NCBI RefSeq assembly: GCF_036670025.1
Contig: NZ_CP137640.1
Coordinates: forward strand, 1,026,001-1,090,000
DNA length: 64,000 bases
Direction: 5' to 3'
Source: Bacillus_BD oryzisoli
GTDB lineage: Bacteria; Bacillota; Bacilli; Bacillales; Cytobacillaceae
Below, one piece after another: positions 35,611 through 44,121 of the stretch. The first letter of the stretch is position 1, and each line of letters starts with the position of its first letter. Under the pieces are notes generated by a model that saw nothing but the letters and a program-made list of their open reading frames with translations, did not search any database and was not told where the DNA came from. Made by a program: the position numbers and the translations under genes.

Positions 35611-35639
35611 CTTTTAACGCGAAAATAGTGGAGGAAAGG

Positions 35640-35684
35640 CAAAAAAAAACCTTCTCTTGTCAAAAATAAGAGAAGGTTTTTTAT
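35640..35684 (-). terminator. Terminator after CNNM gene
   Basis: AAAAACCTTCTCTT pairs with AAGAGAAGGTTTTT around a 9-nt loop; T-runs on both strands. Confidence 0.88.
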
Positions 35685-35766
35685 ATATTAATATATCATT
35701 AATAGTTTTTTTAGAATAAGTTAGGAAGCGTTGCAAAAGAAAAAATTGTGAATTTTTCTTAACTTT

Positions 35767-37146
35767 TTAGGATATTGCTTCCGACTTAGTTAACGGTACA
35801 GAGGAATGCAGCTCTCTGTCTTCATATGTTGGACGTTCATTATCCTCATGAATTTGTGTTTTTGTCACTTCTACATATTTGATATGGTGATCTTCCATAT
35901 CGATAATTTTAAAGGCATATGAATCAAAGTTGATGACATCGCCTTGTTTGGCTTCATAATTTTCGGTTAAAATCCAGCCGCCTATTGTATCAATATCTTC
36001 GTCATCAATATCTAGTCCAAGCAAGTCATTTACTTCACTTACAAGTACCTTTGAATCGATGATAAAATGATCATCTTCAAGTTTTCGGATTTCTGGAATT
36101 TCATCCGTATCAAATTCATCACGAATCTCTCCGACAATCTCTTCAATAATATCTTCAACGGTAACTAATCCTGATGTTCCGCCATATTCATCCATTAAGA
36201 TTGCCATATGGATACGTTCTTTTTGCATTTTTACAAGTAAATCATGAATCGGAGCTGTTTCAATTACTTTAATAATTGGTCGAATATACGATTCAAGTGT
36301 TTTAGCGTTTAAATCCTTAAATTCTAAAATATCTGTCATTAACTCTTTTAAATTAATCATTCCAATTATATGATCTTTATCGCCATCCATAATCGGATAG
36401 CGTGTGAACTTTTCAACATGTATGATGGACAAAAATTCCTCTAACGTTTGATCCTTTGATAAGGATACAATTTCAGTTCTAGGAACCATAATTTCTTTTG
36501 CAATCCGATCATCGAATTCAAATATTTTATTTACATACTTAAACTCAGATTGGTTGATTTCGCCATTTTTATAGCTTTCTGACAAGATGATTCGCAGCTC
36601 TTCTTCTGAATGTGCCAATTCATGTTCTGAAACGCGCTTTAGTCCGAAAATACCTGTAATCAAACGAGCAGAACCATTTAAGATCCAGATAAAAGGGAAC
36701 ATTACACGGTAGAACAGGATAAGTGGTTTTGCAGTAACTAATGTAACCCATTCAGCTTTTTGAATGGCAACTGTTTTAGGCGCAAGTTCTCCAACCACTA
36801 CGTGCAAAAAGGTCATAATCGCAAAGGCTAGGGCGATCGAAAGAACTGACGTTAACGACTCCGGAATGTTTAAAAAGGCTAATAGCGGATGCAAGATATG
36901 TTCGAATGTTGGTTCACCAAGGGCACCAATACCGAGAGCAGTCATCGTAATCCCCAATTGGCAGGCTGATAAATATTCATCCAAATTGGTTATGATCCTT
37001 TTTGCAGCTATGGCGTTTTTATTTCCCTCTTCAATTAACTGATCAATTCTGGAACTTCTCACTTTAACAATAGCAAATTCAGAAGTAACAAAAAATGCTG
37101 TCAAAGCAATCAAAATGGCTATAATAACCAAGTTTAATATGTCCAA
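35767..37146 (-). CDS. CNNM/CorC-type membrane protein with CBS pair (YhdP/MpfA-like)
   Basis: A 459-residue paralogue of the gene at 24593, with the same layout: DUF21 membrane domain (GITMTALGIGALGEPTFE, HVVVGELAPKTVAI), two CBS units (IMVPRTEIVSLS, HMAILMDEYGGTSGLVTVED) and a C-terminal transporter-associated domain, plus a longer polar tail. B. subtilis YhdP (MpfA) is a Mg2+ efflux candidate and is encoded next to the MerR gene yhdQ, as here. TTG start at 37146 is preceded by AAGGA, with a stronger AGGAGGTGA further up and a hairpin between them. Confidence 0.86.
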   Translation of the reverse strand: MDILNLVIIAILIALTAFFVTSEFAIVKVRSSRIDQLIEEGNKNAIAAKRIITNLDEYLSACQLGITMTALGIGALGEPTFEHILHPLLAFLNIPESLTSVLSIALAFAIMTFLHVVVGELAPKTVAIQKAEWVTLVTAKPLILFYRVMFPFIWILNGSARLITGIFGLKRVSEHELAHSEEELRIILSESYKNGEINQSEFKYVNKIFEFDDRIAKEIMVPRTEIVSLSKDQTLEEFLSIIHVEKFTRYPIMDGDKDHIIGMINLKELMTDILEFKDLNAKTLESYIRPIIKVIETAPIHDLLVKMQKERIHMAILMDEYGGTSGLVTVEDIIEEIVGEIRDEFDTDEIPEIRKLEDDHFIIDSKVLVSEVNDLLGLDIDDEDIDTIGGWILTENYEAKQGDVINFDSYAFKIIDMEDHHIKYVEVTKTQIHEDNERPTYEDRELHSSVPLTKSEAIS

Positions 37147-37192
37147 ATAGATTTCCTTATCCTGTTAGAAACAGGAAAGGAGTCACCTCCTG
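37147..37192 (-). promoter_or_regulatory. Structured translation leader: strong SD, hairpin, TTG start
   Basis: On the minus strand AGGAGGTGACTCCT (itself able to fold as AGGAG/CTCCT) is followed by a hairpin with arms TTTCCTG and CAGG..AGGAAA; the start-proximal SD AAGGAA is in its 3' arm, then TTG. This repeats the design upstream of the paralogue at 25927. Confidence 0.5.
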
Positions 37193-37210
37193 ATAACTTT
37201 AAAAATGGTA

Positions 37211-37620
37211 TTAACTTGTTATTCTTACCAGGGATGCAATCAGAGCCGTACCTTCTTCATTCAACTTTTTTGACATTGGATCTTTTTTGTACTTACTGAT
37301 AACAGGTAAAAGTACAGAAAGATCATTTTTTAGTTGTTTGATTTGATTTGTAACAGTCTCCACTTGTTTTTCCACATCCCTGTCTTCTAGCTCAATATGT
37401 TTATTTAATTCTAACTTTCTCTTAATCTCATGAAGCGGAAGATGCAATTTCTTATATTCTTCAATCAATTTAAGGTCTTCCAATGCTTCTTCAGGATAAA
37501 TTCTGTAATTACTGTTAGAACGTTGTGCCTGTAACAATCCTAAGCTAGTATAATAGTCAATTGTTCTTTTTGAAACGTTTGCTAAATTTGCTAATTCTCC
37601 AATCCGATAAACTGCCCCAT
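37211..37620 (-). pseudogene. MerR-family regulator (YhdQ/CueR-like), frameshifted at its start
   Basis: The frame RIGELANLANVSKRTIDYYTSLGLL followed by QAQRSNSNYRIYPEEAL is a clear MerR DNA-binding domain, then a coiled-coil dimer helix; about 135 residues in all. The only start with an SD (ATG 37620 or 37623, GAGGTGG upstream) is in another frame that stops after about ten codons. One extra G in the run of four G at 37615-37618 would restore M-G-A-V-Y-R-I-G-E-L. Without it only a fragment from TTG 37537, lacking most of the HTH, could be made. Same strand as and upstream of the CNNM gene, like yhdQ-yhdP. Confidence 0.75.
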
Positions 37621-37874
37621 CATACCACCTCAGTTCATTTTATTATTTTTTTAATTATACGGTAACCCAAACTATACAGTCAAACGTTACGGTTAAAAGG
37701 GTTTTATTGTAATTATATGAGGGAAGCATTGGTCATATGAATATTTTAAATTTAAATAAAAACAATCTAATATCTAAGACATATTTCCTATTAAAATAGT
37801 AGAAAATATCATTGTCTTTTATGGGAATATTCAGTAAAATTTAATAAAGCATGATGTTTAAGGAGGGGTGATGA

Positions 37875-38948
37875 TTGGGAGTACCGGAAGTAGGAAAAAT
37901 AAGCCATTTCGTCGAGGAGAAAACTGGACAAAATATGGTAAATGATCAGTCACATTTCATTATGAACCTTTCTTTAGACGGCATCATTACATACATAACC
38001 AAAAATGTAATAATGGTGCTGGGATACGAGTCGCGGGAGTTAATCGGAACCCATATACGTGATATCATGCATCAAGAAGACAACCAAAGAGTAATGAACG
38101 AATGGAGTATAAGAAAAGAAGAAATCAGTAAACTGACCTATCGAATGAAAAAAAAAGACGGAAAATATCTTACGGCAGAATCCACAACCACACACATCAG
38201 TCATTCTGCTCCCGAAATCCCTGAGGGGATTATTTGTTTTATAAGAGATGTTGCATCAGATAGAAATGAAGCTGAAAACATGATGGTTGAAACGGAGAAG
38301 CTAAAGGTTGCCGGACAATTGGCTGCCGGAATTGCGCATGAAATTAAAAATCCATTAACGAGTATTAAAGGGTTTATTCAGCTAATGAAAGCAGATGAAT
38401 ATCCGAATAAAAAGTATTTAGAAATAATGGAAGATGAAATTCACCGACTTGATATCATTTCGAATGAACTGTTGGTTCTTGCAAAACCACATAAACATAA
38501 AGTGAGTGTCCAAGATTTAATACAAATAGTAAAAGAAGTGATCTTTTTACTGGAAGCAGAGGCAGTAAAAAAAAGCATTCAAATTAAAAGTGTCATTGAA
38601 GACCAGAAGCTGATGATTCTATGTGATATCCATAAAGTGAAACAAGTACTAATAAATATTTTGAAAAATGCCATTGAAGCCATGGATCAAGGAGTCATAA
38701 CTATTCACATGTCTAAAAACGAAAATAATGCCCTAGTGTCTGTGATTGATGAGGGCTGTGGTATTCCTGATGAGTACTTAGATCATTTGGGAAAACCGTT
38801 TTTTTCAACTAAAGCAACGGGGAATGGGCTTGGTTTGATGATTTGCCAGAAAATTATTTCTGAGCACGGGGGAAATATTTCAGTCCAATCAACTCAAATG
38901 CAGGGAACGACCTTTACTATTACGATTCCAATGATAAAAGGGAATTAA
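37875..38948 (+). CDS. PAS-domain sensor histidine kinase (cytosolic)
   Basis: A 357-residue kinase without transmembrane segments. A single PAS domain spans about residues 25-130 (IMNLSLDGIITYITKNVIMVLGYESRELIG), a HisKA domain holds the phospho-acceptor in GIAHEIKNPLTSIKGFIQLM near residue 157, and the HATPase_c domain shows the N-box VLINILKNAIEAM, G1 DEGCGIP and G2 GNGLGLMIC. No response regulator is adjacent, so it is an orphan, similar to the sporulation kinases KinA-KinE that feed Spo0F; that role is inferred. TTG start at 37875 behind AAGGAGGGG. Confidence 0.88.
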   Translation: MGVPEVGKISHFVEEKTGQNMVNDQSHFIMNLSLDGIITYITKNVIMVLGYESRELIGTHIRDIMHQEDNQRVMNEWSIRKEEISKLTYRMKKKDGKYLTAESTTTHISHSAPEIPEGIICFIRDVASDRNEAENMMVETEKLKVAGQLAAGIAHEIKNPLTSIKGFIQLMKADEYPNKKYLEIMEDEIHRLDIISNELLVLAKPHKHKVSVQDLIQIVKEVIFLLEAEAVKKSIQIKSVIEDQKLMILCDIHKVKQVLINILKNAIEAMDQGVITIHMSKNENNALVSVIDEGCGIPDEYLDHLGKPFFSTKATGNGLGLMICQKIISEHGGNISVQSTQMQGTTFTITIPMIKGN

Positions 38949-38973
38949 AAAAAGCTGCCATGCAGCTTTTTTA
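38947..38973. terminator. Bidirectional terminator
   Basis: AAAAAAGCTGC pairs with GCAGCTTTTTT around CAT, between convergent genes. Confidence 0.9.
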
Positions 38974-39537
38974 TCCTTTTAGCGGATATTCCTTTTGTTG
39001 CAGCCATTCATTGTAAAGGATTCCGTATACAACCAGGTCATGATAGTGGTCATAAAGAAATTCACCATCCCGTATTAATCCTTCTCTTTTGAACCCGAGT
39101 CGTTCGGGAATGGCACGACTTTTCATATTAAACTCACCACAGCGGACTTCTAAACGGTGAAGATGAAGATGGAAGAAAACATAATTGAGAACAGCTTGAA
39201 CTGATTTTGTCATAATTCCTTTTCCCTCAAAGCCTTCTCCCAGGTAGTAGCCGATGCTTGTTTGTTTATTATACCAATCAATGGAATGAAGACTAATGAC
39301 CCCTGCTAGTTTCTTTTTGTAACGAATTCCTGCATGGAATCCATTATGATCGGCATATTGCTTTAGCCATGAAGGAATGATGGTATGGAATTGAAGTGAT
39401 GAGTAAATATTGTCAACCCATGGAAGCCATTGTCTTAAATGCTCTCGATTATTATCTACAAGTTGGAATAATTGTAAACTATCTTGAAGCTGAAGTAACC
39501 TTAGTTCAATATCATGATCTACTTTTAATTTGAACAT
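38971..39537 (-). CDS. GNAT N-acetyltransferase, RimL/RimJ type
   Basis: A 188-residue acetyltransferase of the ribosomal-protein N-acetyltransferase group (B. subtilis YdaF-like). Typical segments are NREHLRQWLPWVDN near residue 30, IGYYLGEGFEGKGIMTKSVQAVLNYVF (acetyl-CoA loop) near residue 95, and LHRLEVRCGEFNMKSRAIPERLGFKREG near residue 125. The substrate is not defined. AAAGGAG precedes the ATG. Single gene. Confidence 0.85.
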   Translation of the reverse strand: MFKLKVDHDIELRLLQLQDSLQLFQLVDNNREHLRQWLPWVDNIYSSLQFHTIIPSWLKQYADHNGFHAGIRYKKKLAGVISLHSIDWYNKQTSIGYYLGEGFEGKGIMTKSVQAVLNYVFFHLHLHRLEVRCGEFNMKSRAIPERLGFKREGLIRDGEFLYDHYHDLVVYGILYNEWLQQKEYPLKG

Positions 39538-39584
39538 ATCCCCAAACTCCTTTAAAAACAGTTTCCCCAGTTTAGCTTCCTGTC

Positions 39585-40460
39585 TTATTTAATATATTGA
39601 TATGGTTCAATGTGTATTAATGATCTTGTCACATGGTGCTCGTGTTTAAGCTGTTCTTCAATTTCTTCTGTTATTGCATGGCTTTCAATGACATTTAGAT
39701 GGGGATCAACAGAAATCGTTGCATCAACAAGTATTTGGTTTCCCTGCATCCTTGCTTTAACGGCAATTACCTGTTTGACACCGGCAGTATGGACAATAGT
39801 ATCCTCGATTCGGCATAGAAGGTTTGTATCAAATCCATCTGTTAGAGCATGCGACGATTCACGGAATATTTCCCATGCTGTTTTGCAGATGATGATACTG
39901 ACTACGATTGCTGCTAGAACATCAAGAAAAGCAATTCCAATATGGGTGCCGACTATACCGACAAAGGCTCCTATACTTACTAATGCATCTGATCGGTTAT
40001 CGTATGCAACTGCCTTAATAGAAGGACTATTAATTTTTTTACTCAAATTAAGATTATATAATGATACTGCATACATAATGATGGCACAAAAAAGGGCAGT
40101 CCAAGCGGAGAGCCAATCCGGTTTCACTGTTTGGTCACGAAAGACATTTCGAATCCCATCAACCATCACTTGTAACCCAATGGTCAGCATGATAAAGGCA
40201 GCTATAAGAGAGGCAATTGACTCAGCGCGGTAGTGTCCGTAAGAATGGTCATCATCAGGCGGCTTTTGTGAGATTTTCAGACCTATTAAAACGGCAATTG
40301 ATGAAATAACATCTGTAGTGTTATTTAATCCGTCTGCGGTCAGACCTTCTGATTGACCTATGTTGCCGACATAGAGTTTTACTGCCGCTAGAATAATATA
40401 TGTAAAAATACTAATCCAAGCACCTTTTTCTGCTAATTTTAATTGGGTGTTTGTTTCCAT
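39585..40460 (-). CDS. Cation diffusion facilitator (Mn/Zn/Fe efflux)
   Basis: A 291-residue CDF transporter with six helices and a C-terminal cytosolic domain. The metal sites read LTADGLNNTTDVISS in TM2 and AVAYDNRSDALVSIGAFVG in TM5, the N/D-D patterns of the manganese-type group that includes B. subtilis MneP and MneS. PPDDDHSYGHYRAESIASL is the conserved cytosolic loop. Manganese export is therefore the best guess. GGAGG lies before the ATG at 40460. Divergent from feoB, so a shared metal theme is possible. Confidence 0.87.
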   Translation of the reverse strand: METNTQLKLAEKGAWISIFTYIILAAVKLYVGNIGQSEGLTADGLNNTTDVISSIAVLIGLKISQKPPDDDHSYGHYRAESIASLIAAFIMLTIGLQVMVDGIRNVFRDQTVKPDWLSAWTALFCAIIMYAVSLYNLNLSKKINSPSIKAVAYDNRSDALVSIGAFVGIVGTHIGIAFLDVLAAIVVSIIICKTAWEIFRESSHALTDGFDTNLLCRIEDTIVHTAGVKQVIAVKARMQGNQILVDATISVDPHLNVIESHAITEEIEEQLKHEHHVTRSLIHIEPYQYIK

Positions 40461-40665
40461 TCATAATATCCTCCAGCAATTTCCTATCTTACTAAAAGAT
40501 TAGCAAAAAAGAAGTGAGTGGGTCTACAGAAACATTGTAGCATCGGGGAATGTCTATTGAATTAGTTGAAAAAAGTTTCCTATTGGAAAATATAACAATA
40601 AATTAGAATAGTAACATCTATCACTTTCTACTTTTCTATAAAATTTCATATTTTTGTTTTAGAAA

Positions 40666-40680
40666 GGATAATCATTCTCA
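40666..40680 (+). promoter_or_regulatory. Fur box upstream of feoB
   Basis: GGATAATCATTCTCA matches the 7-1-7 Fur consensus TGATAATNATTATCA at 12 of the 14 defined positions. It lies 23 bases before the first usable start of feoB, close to GATAAT that could be a -10. Iron repression of ferrous iron uptake is the expected effect. Confidence 0.7.
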
Positions 40681-40702
40681 ATTAGTTACAATCGGGTTAA
40701 AT

Positions 40703-42376
40703 ATGATGGATGTTGCAAAACAACGTGGAGTTCATGTGGATGTAAATCAACTATCCGCTAAACTGGGAGTTCAGGTCGTCCCAATTATTGCACGGTCTGG
40801 AAAGGGATGTAAGGAACTGGCACATACGATCATTACAAAAAATTCTCCCGATTCGCCATTACTACTTGTTGATTATGGCAAGGAAATTGACGATGCAGTT
40901 AATAAATTAGAAAAGTTGTTCAAAGGAAGTAAAGCGCTTTCATATAGATGGCTGATGCTTCAGCTGCTTGAGGGTAATCAATATGTCAAATCATTCTTAG
41001 CAGAATCGATCAAGCTTGATGCAATAAATGAACTTGTTCACGAGGTTGAGGTAAACTTAAAATTGAATTATGACGTCAGTTCTGTCGAACAATACATTTA
41101 CCGGCGCCGCAGTGAGTTCATTGATTCGGTTCTGGAGGCAGCAGTTGTATGCTCCAACGAGAATAAAGTTCATTTAACAGATAAGGTGGACCGGATTATT
41201 ACCAATCGTATTTTGGGAATTCCAATCTTTTTATTATTGATGTATCTCATGTTCATGCTGACATTTGATTGGCTCGGCTTCCCGTTATCTGATCTACTCG
41301 ATGCTTTAATCTCAGGACCAATAACGGATGGAATTGATTCATTGTTATCCTTATTGGGTGCTTCTGCATTTATTCATGATTTAATTATTGAAGGAATTGT
41401 TGCTGGTGTTGGCGGAGTGCTCGTGTTTGTGCCGCAAATTTTTATTTTGTTCTTTTTTATCTCGCTCTTGGAAGACTCTGGATATATGGCAAGGGTAGCC
41501 CTTGTAATGGACCGAATTATGGAGTCGGTCGGTTTAAATGGAAAAGCATTTATCCCAATGATTATCGGGTTTGGCTGTAATGTGGCGGGCGTTATGGCGG
41601 CAAGAACCATTGAGACACCAAAGGAAAGATTATTAACCATTTTGTTAACACCGTTAATGTCATGCTCAGCACGTTTACCGGTGTATGCCTTGTTTGTTGG
41701 TGCTTTCTTTGTAAAAAATAAAGCATTAGTGGTTTTGGGATTATATGTTCTTGGTATTGTATTAGCATTAAGTTTAGCTTTGCTTTTCTCAAAAACAATT
41801 TTAAAAGGAGAAAACACCCTATTTGTGATTGAACTGCCTCCATGTCGTATGCCGCAGGGACAAACTCTATGGAGAAGTACTTGGGAAAAAGGCAAAGGCT
41901 TTATTCGTAAAGCAGGAACATTTATCTTTGCGGGTTCCGTTTTGATATGGCTCTTATCATATATGGGCCCAGGCGGGCTTAATGTGGCAATGGACCAAAG
42001 CTTTTTAGCAAGTATCGGCGGAATTTTTGCTCCGCTGTTACTTCCAATTGGTTTTGGTACATGGCAGGCAGGGGCATCATTATTGACAGGATTTCTTGCA
42101 AAGGAAGCAATTATCTCCACAATGAATATCATTTATTTTGTTCCGGATGAAGCTTCATTACAGGGTCTGCTGGCAGCCCAATTTACACCTTTGGCAGCCA
42201 TTAGTTTTATGGTATTTATTTTGCTTTATATACCTTGTTTAGCAACAGATGCAACCATTTATAAAGAAACTGAATCGAAGAAATGGACTGCATTTTCAAT
42301 TGGATATGCACTTATATTAGCTTATATCATGTCGTTTTTGATTTATCAGGGTGGGACCTTGATTGGCTTAGGATAA
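40703..42376 (+). pseudogene. feoB: Ferrous iron transporter FeoB, N-terminally truncated (no GTPase core)
   Basis: The 557-residue frame contains the whole FeoB membrane region: two Gate domains (LVFVPQIFILFFFISLLEDSGYMAR and FLAKEAIISTMNIIYF), FeoB_C with SCSARLPVYALF, and part of the helical region after the G domain. It begins at NMMD, which is the G4 (NxxD) motif; the upstream codons V-T-I-G-L-N are in frame but there is no start codon further up. G1 (GNPNxGK), G2 and G3 (DLPG) are missing, about 110 residues, and no feoA is seen. Only a poor SD precedes the ATG. Fe2+ uptake by this copy is doubtful. Confidence 0.85.
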
Positions 42377-42393
42377 GAAAAGAGGCGGAAAAA

Positions 42394-42552
42394 ATGATTG
42401 CAAATATATTAATTGGTGCAGCTATTTTTGGATATGCAGGCTGGGCTCTCGTACGACATCTTAAAAAATCTAAAGAAGGCGAATGCAGCTCTTGCAGCTC
42501 TGGATCATCCTGTTCCGGTTGTTCAAGTGAAGTAAAATCAAATTTAAAATAA
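42394..42552 (+). CDS. FeoB-associated Cys-rich membrane protein
   Basis: A 52-residue protein with one helix (IANILIGAAIFGYAGWALV), a basic patch (RHLKKSK) and a Cys/Ser-rich tail CSSCSSGSSCSGCSS with five cysteines. This matches the small proteins regularly encoded after feoB in Firmicutes, thought to help iron delivery or Feo assembly. GAGGCGG lies before the ATG; it starts 17 bases after the feoB stop. Confidence 0.87.
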   Translation: MIANILIGAAIFGYAGWALVRHLKKSKEGECSSCSSGSSCSGCSSEVKSNLK

Positions 42553-42588
42553 AGAGGTTGTCCTTTGGACATCCTCTTTATTTTTATG
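42553..42588 (+). terminator. Terminator of the feo operon
   Basis: AAAGAGGTTGTCC pairs with GGACATCCTCTTT around TTT, one mismatch, then TATTTTT. Confidence 0.85.
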
Positions 42589-42736
42589 CAGTGTGGTATT
42601 GCTCTTATATATGATATTGGTCACGGAAAGTTCAAAATTTTGACAAATAGTATTGTGTAAAAATAATAACTAGTGGCATTTTTTGTGTTATTTTGAAAGT
42701 GTAATTATCTTAAGTTGTTGGGAGGGGAAGGGCAAC

Positions 42737-42823
42737 ATGGAACAATTCTCAATTACGTTAGCAATTGCAAGTATTATGGTATTAGGTTATTTTATAGGAA
42801 ATATCATTGCTAAAAAAGCTTAA
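42737..42823 (+). CDS. 28-residue single-pass membrane micro-protein, unknown
   Basis: ATG 42737 follows GGGAGGGGAAGG and opens a 28-codon frame ending TAA. The product is MEQFSITLAIASIMVLGYFI then GNIIAKKA: one hydrophobic helix and a short basic tail. I do not recognise the family; small stress or sporulation proteins of this form are common in Bacillus. A hairpin at 42846 can serve as terminator. Confidence 0.65.
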   Translation: MEQFSITLAIASIMVLGYFIGNIIAKKA

Positions 42824-42845
42824 GACAAGTAATTATCCATTTCGA

Positions 42846-42874
42846 AAGGGCCCCCTTCCAGGAAGAGGACCCTA
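42846..42874 (+). terminator. Hairpin after the 28-residue gene
   Basis: GGGCCCCCTTCC and GGAAGAGGACCC pair imperfectly around A; no long T-run, so a weak terminator. Confidence 0.45.
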
Positions 42875-42913
42875 ATCCATTTTATTAAATTGTTCTAAAT
42901 ATGAACTTTCTTC

Positions 42914-43114
42914 TTATCGTATACCGCCTAATTGTTGTTCAGCCATTTGAACAAGTCGTTTTGTAATTTCTCCTCCAACAGATCCGTTGGCACGAGAAGT
43001 TGTGTCTGCTCCAAGGTTCACGCCAAACTCATTAGCGATCTCGTACTTCATTTGATCTAAAGCTTGTTGTACTCCAGGAACTAATAATTGGTTTGAAGAA
43101 TTGTTGTTTGCCAC
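42914..43114 (-). CDS. Alpha/beta-type small acid-soluble spore protein
   Basis: A 66-residue SASP that coats spore DNA in the forespore and protects it from UV and heat. LLVPGVQQALDQMKYEIANEFGV contains the GPR protease cleavage region (EIA), and SRANGSVGGEITKRLVQMAEQQLGG is the second conserved block. GTG start at 43114 lies ten bases after AAGGAG, giving the usual MANNNSSNQ opening. Position before yheA matches sspB of B. subtilis. I see no clear sigma-G promoter. The gap to 43467 holds a palindrome TTGATATATATCAA (43172-43185) and an isolated terminator-like hairpin. Confidence 0.95.
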   Translation of the reverse strand: MANNNSSNQLLVPGVQQALDQMKYEIANEFGVNLGADTTSRANGSVGGEITKRLVQMAEQQLGGIR

Positions 43115-43243
43115 GATGTGCACTCTCCTTCAGTAAGTTTTTTTGGTGGACTATTTTGGAATTGAACCAAATTGATATATATCAAGCAGCCAAGCATAGT
43201 CCATAAAGGTTAAATTAATTTCATAAATGATATTTGATTGGTT

Positions 43244-43268
43244 AAGCTATTGAAGTAGCTTTTTTTTG
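43244..43268 (+). terminator. Orphan terminator-like hairpin
   Basis: AAGCTA and TAGCTT pair around TTGAAG, followed by eight T on the plus strand. No plus-strand gene is seen just upstream. Confidence 0.5.
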
Positions 43269-43466
43269 TTGCGGTGTGTTGCTTTGTAATCATTATTATG
43301 GTTAAAAGATCAAAAGCTATTCGTTACAAAACAACGGTAATTATTCCCTTTTTTTTAAGTATATTTTCTGATGAATACCAAGGTAAAACACACGCAAATT
43401 AATGATATAAGAAATTCTTAAACGAAAAGGATGTATGTAATAAAACATCTTCGGAGGGTGAACAAC

Positions 43467-43709
43467 ATGGGAATTTGCCCAGTGTGTAATGGATTTGAAG
43501 AGCTTAGAATAGAATGTCCGACATGTGGTGCAGCTGCAACGGACAGAGGACGAATGATGGATTTCTATGATGATTATAGTGCATATATGCCGATTGATCA
43601 AATGAAGCTGGAGGATGGTTACCGTGATGATTTAGTAAAAGAACAGTGTCCGCATTATATGAAATGTGACAATTGCGGATATGAAACGGCCTATTTCATT
43701 CAGGAGTAA
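43467..43709 (+). CDS. Small zinc-ribbon protein, unknown
   Basis: An 80-residue acidic protein with three CxxC pairs: CPVC near residue 4, CPTC near residue 18 and CDNC near residue 70, with a CPHY before the last. It therefore probably binds one or two zinc ions. The middle (MMDFYDDYSAYMPIDQMKLEDGYRDDL) is acidic. GGAGGGTG lies six bases before ATG 43467. No function is known to me; seems to be a conserved Bacillaceae protein. Confidence 0.75.
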   Translation: MGICPVCNGFEELRIECPTCGAAATDRGRMMDFYDDYSAYMPIDQMKLEDGYRDDLVKEQCPHYMKCDNCGYETAYFIQE

Positions 43710-43717
43710 TAAATAAA

Positions 43718-43752
43718 GAAGCGGGGCTGTCCCATGTGACAGCCCCGTATAC
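43718..43752. terminator. Terminator (GGGGCTGTC hairpin)
   Basis: GCGGGGCTGTC pairs with GACAGCCCCGT around CCATGT, between convergent genes. A near-identical hairpin is at 55452. Confidence 0.8.
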
Positions 43753-43758
43753 AAAGTG

Positions 43759-43947
43759 CTATGCTTGCGCATTGTTCGGCAGGGTTTCCGGTTCTATATC
43801 GCGTGCTTCTTCAATATTTGTTTCATTATTAATCATATCCACAGATCCACCAGAAAGACCTTCATTGATCATTCGATCAATATCTAGATATGCCTTATCT
43901 TTCCCTTCAAAATGACTATCCTCTTTAAAATCCTTATTGTTTTTCAT
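43759..43947 (-). CDS. Small acidic protein, unknown
   Basis: A 62-residue hydrophilic, strongly acidic protein (MKNNKDFKEDSHFEGKDKAY, later EEARDIEPETLPNNAQA). No Cys and no membrane segment. I place the start at ATG 43947, about nine bases after GAAGGGA; the frame is open up to 44007. It resembles in character the small acidic proteins made during sporulation in Bacillus but I cannot assign it. Confidence 0.55.
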   Translation of the reverse strand: MKNNKDFKEDSHFEGKDKAYLDIDRMINEGLSGGSVDMINNETNIEEARDIEPETLPNNAQA

Positions 43948-44121
43948 TAGATTCATTCCCTTCTCGAGTAATCTATAAATAGAGTCCCTGATTTCAATGC
44001 ATGTCATTCAGAAAACAAAGTGTTTTAATATTCCGCCAAAAGGTCAAAACTGGTTTCATGTTGATGATTTAACACATCTTTTGGTATAGTTAAGTGATTG
44101 TTAAAATAAAGGAGTGGAAAC

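Noticed and set aside
39610..40233. 207-codon plus-strand frame opposite the cation diffusion facilitator
   Set aside because: Shadow of a conserved transporter gene; composition and lack of a start signal argue against it.
41374..42132. 252-codon minus-strand frame opposite feoB
   Set aside because: Antisense shadow of the membrane domain of feoB; no SD and no recognisable family.
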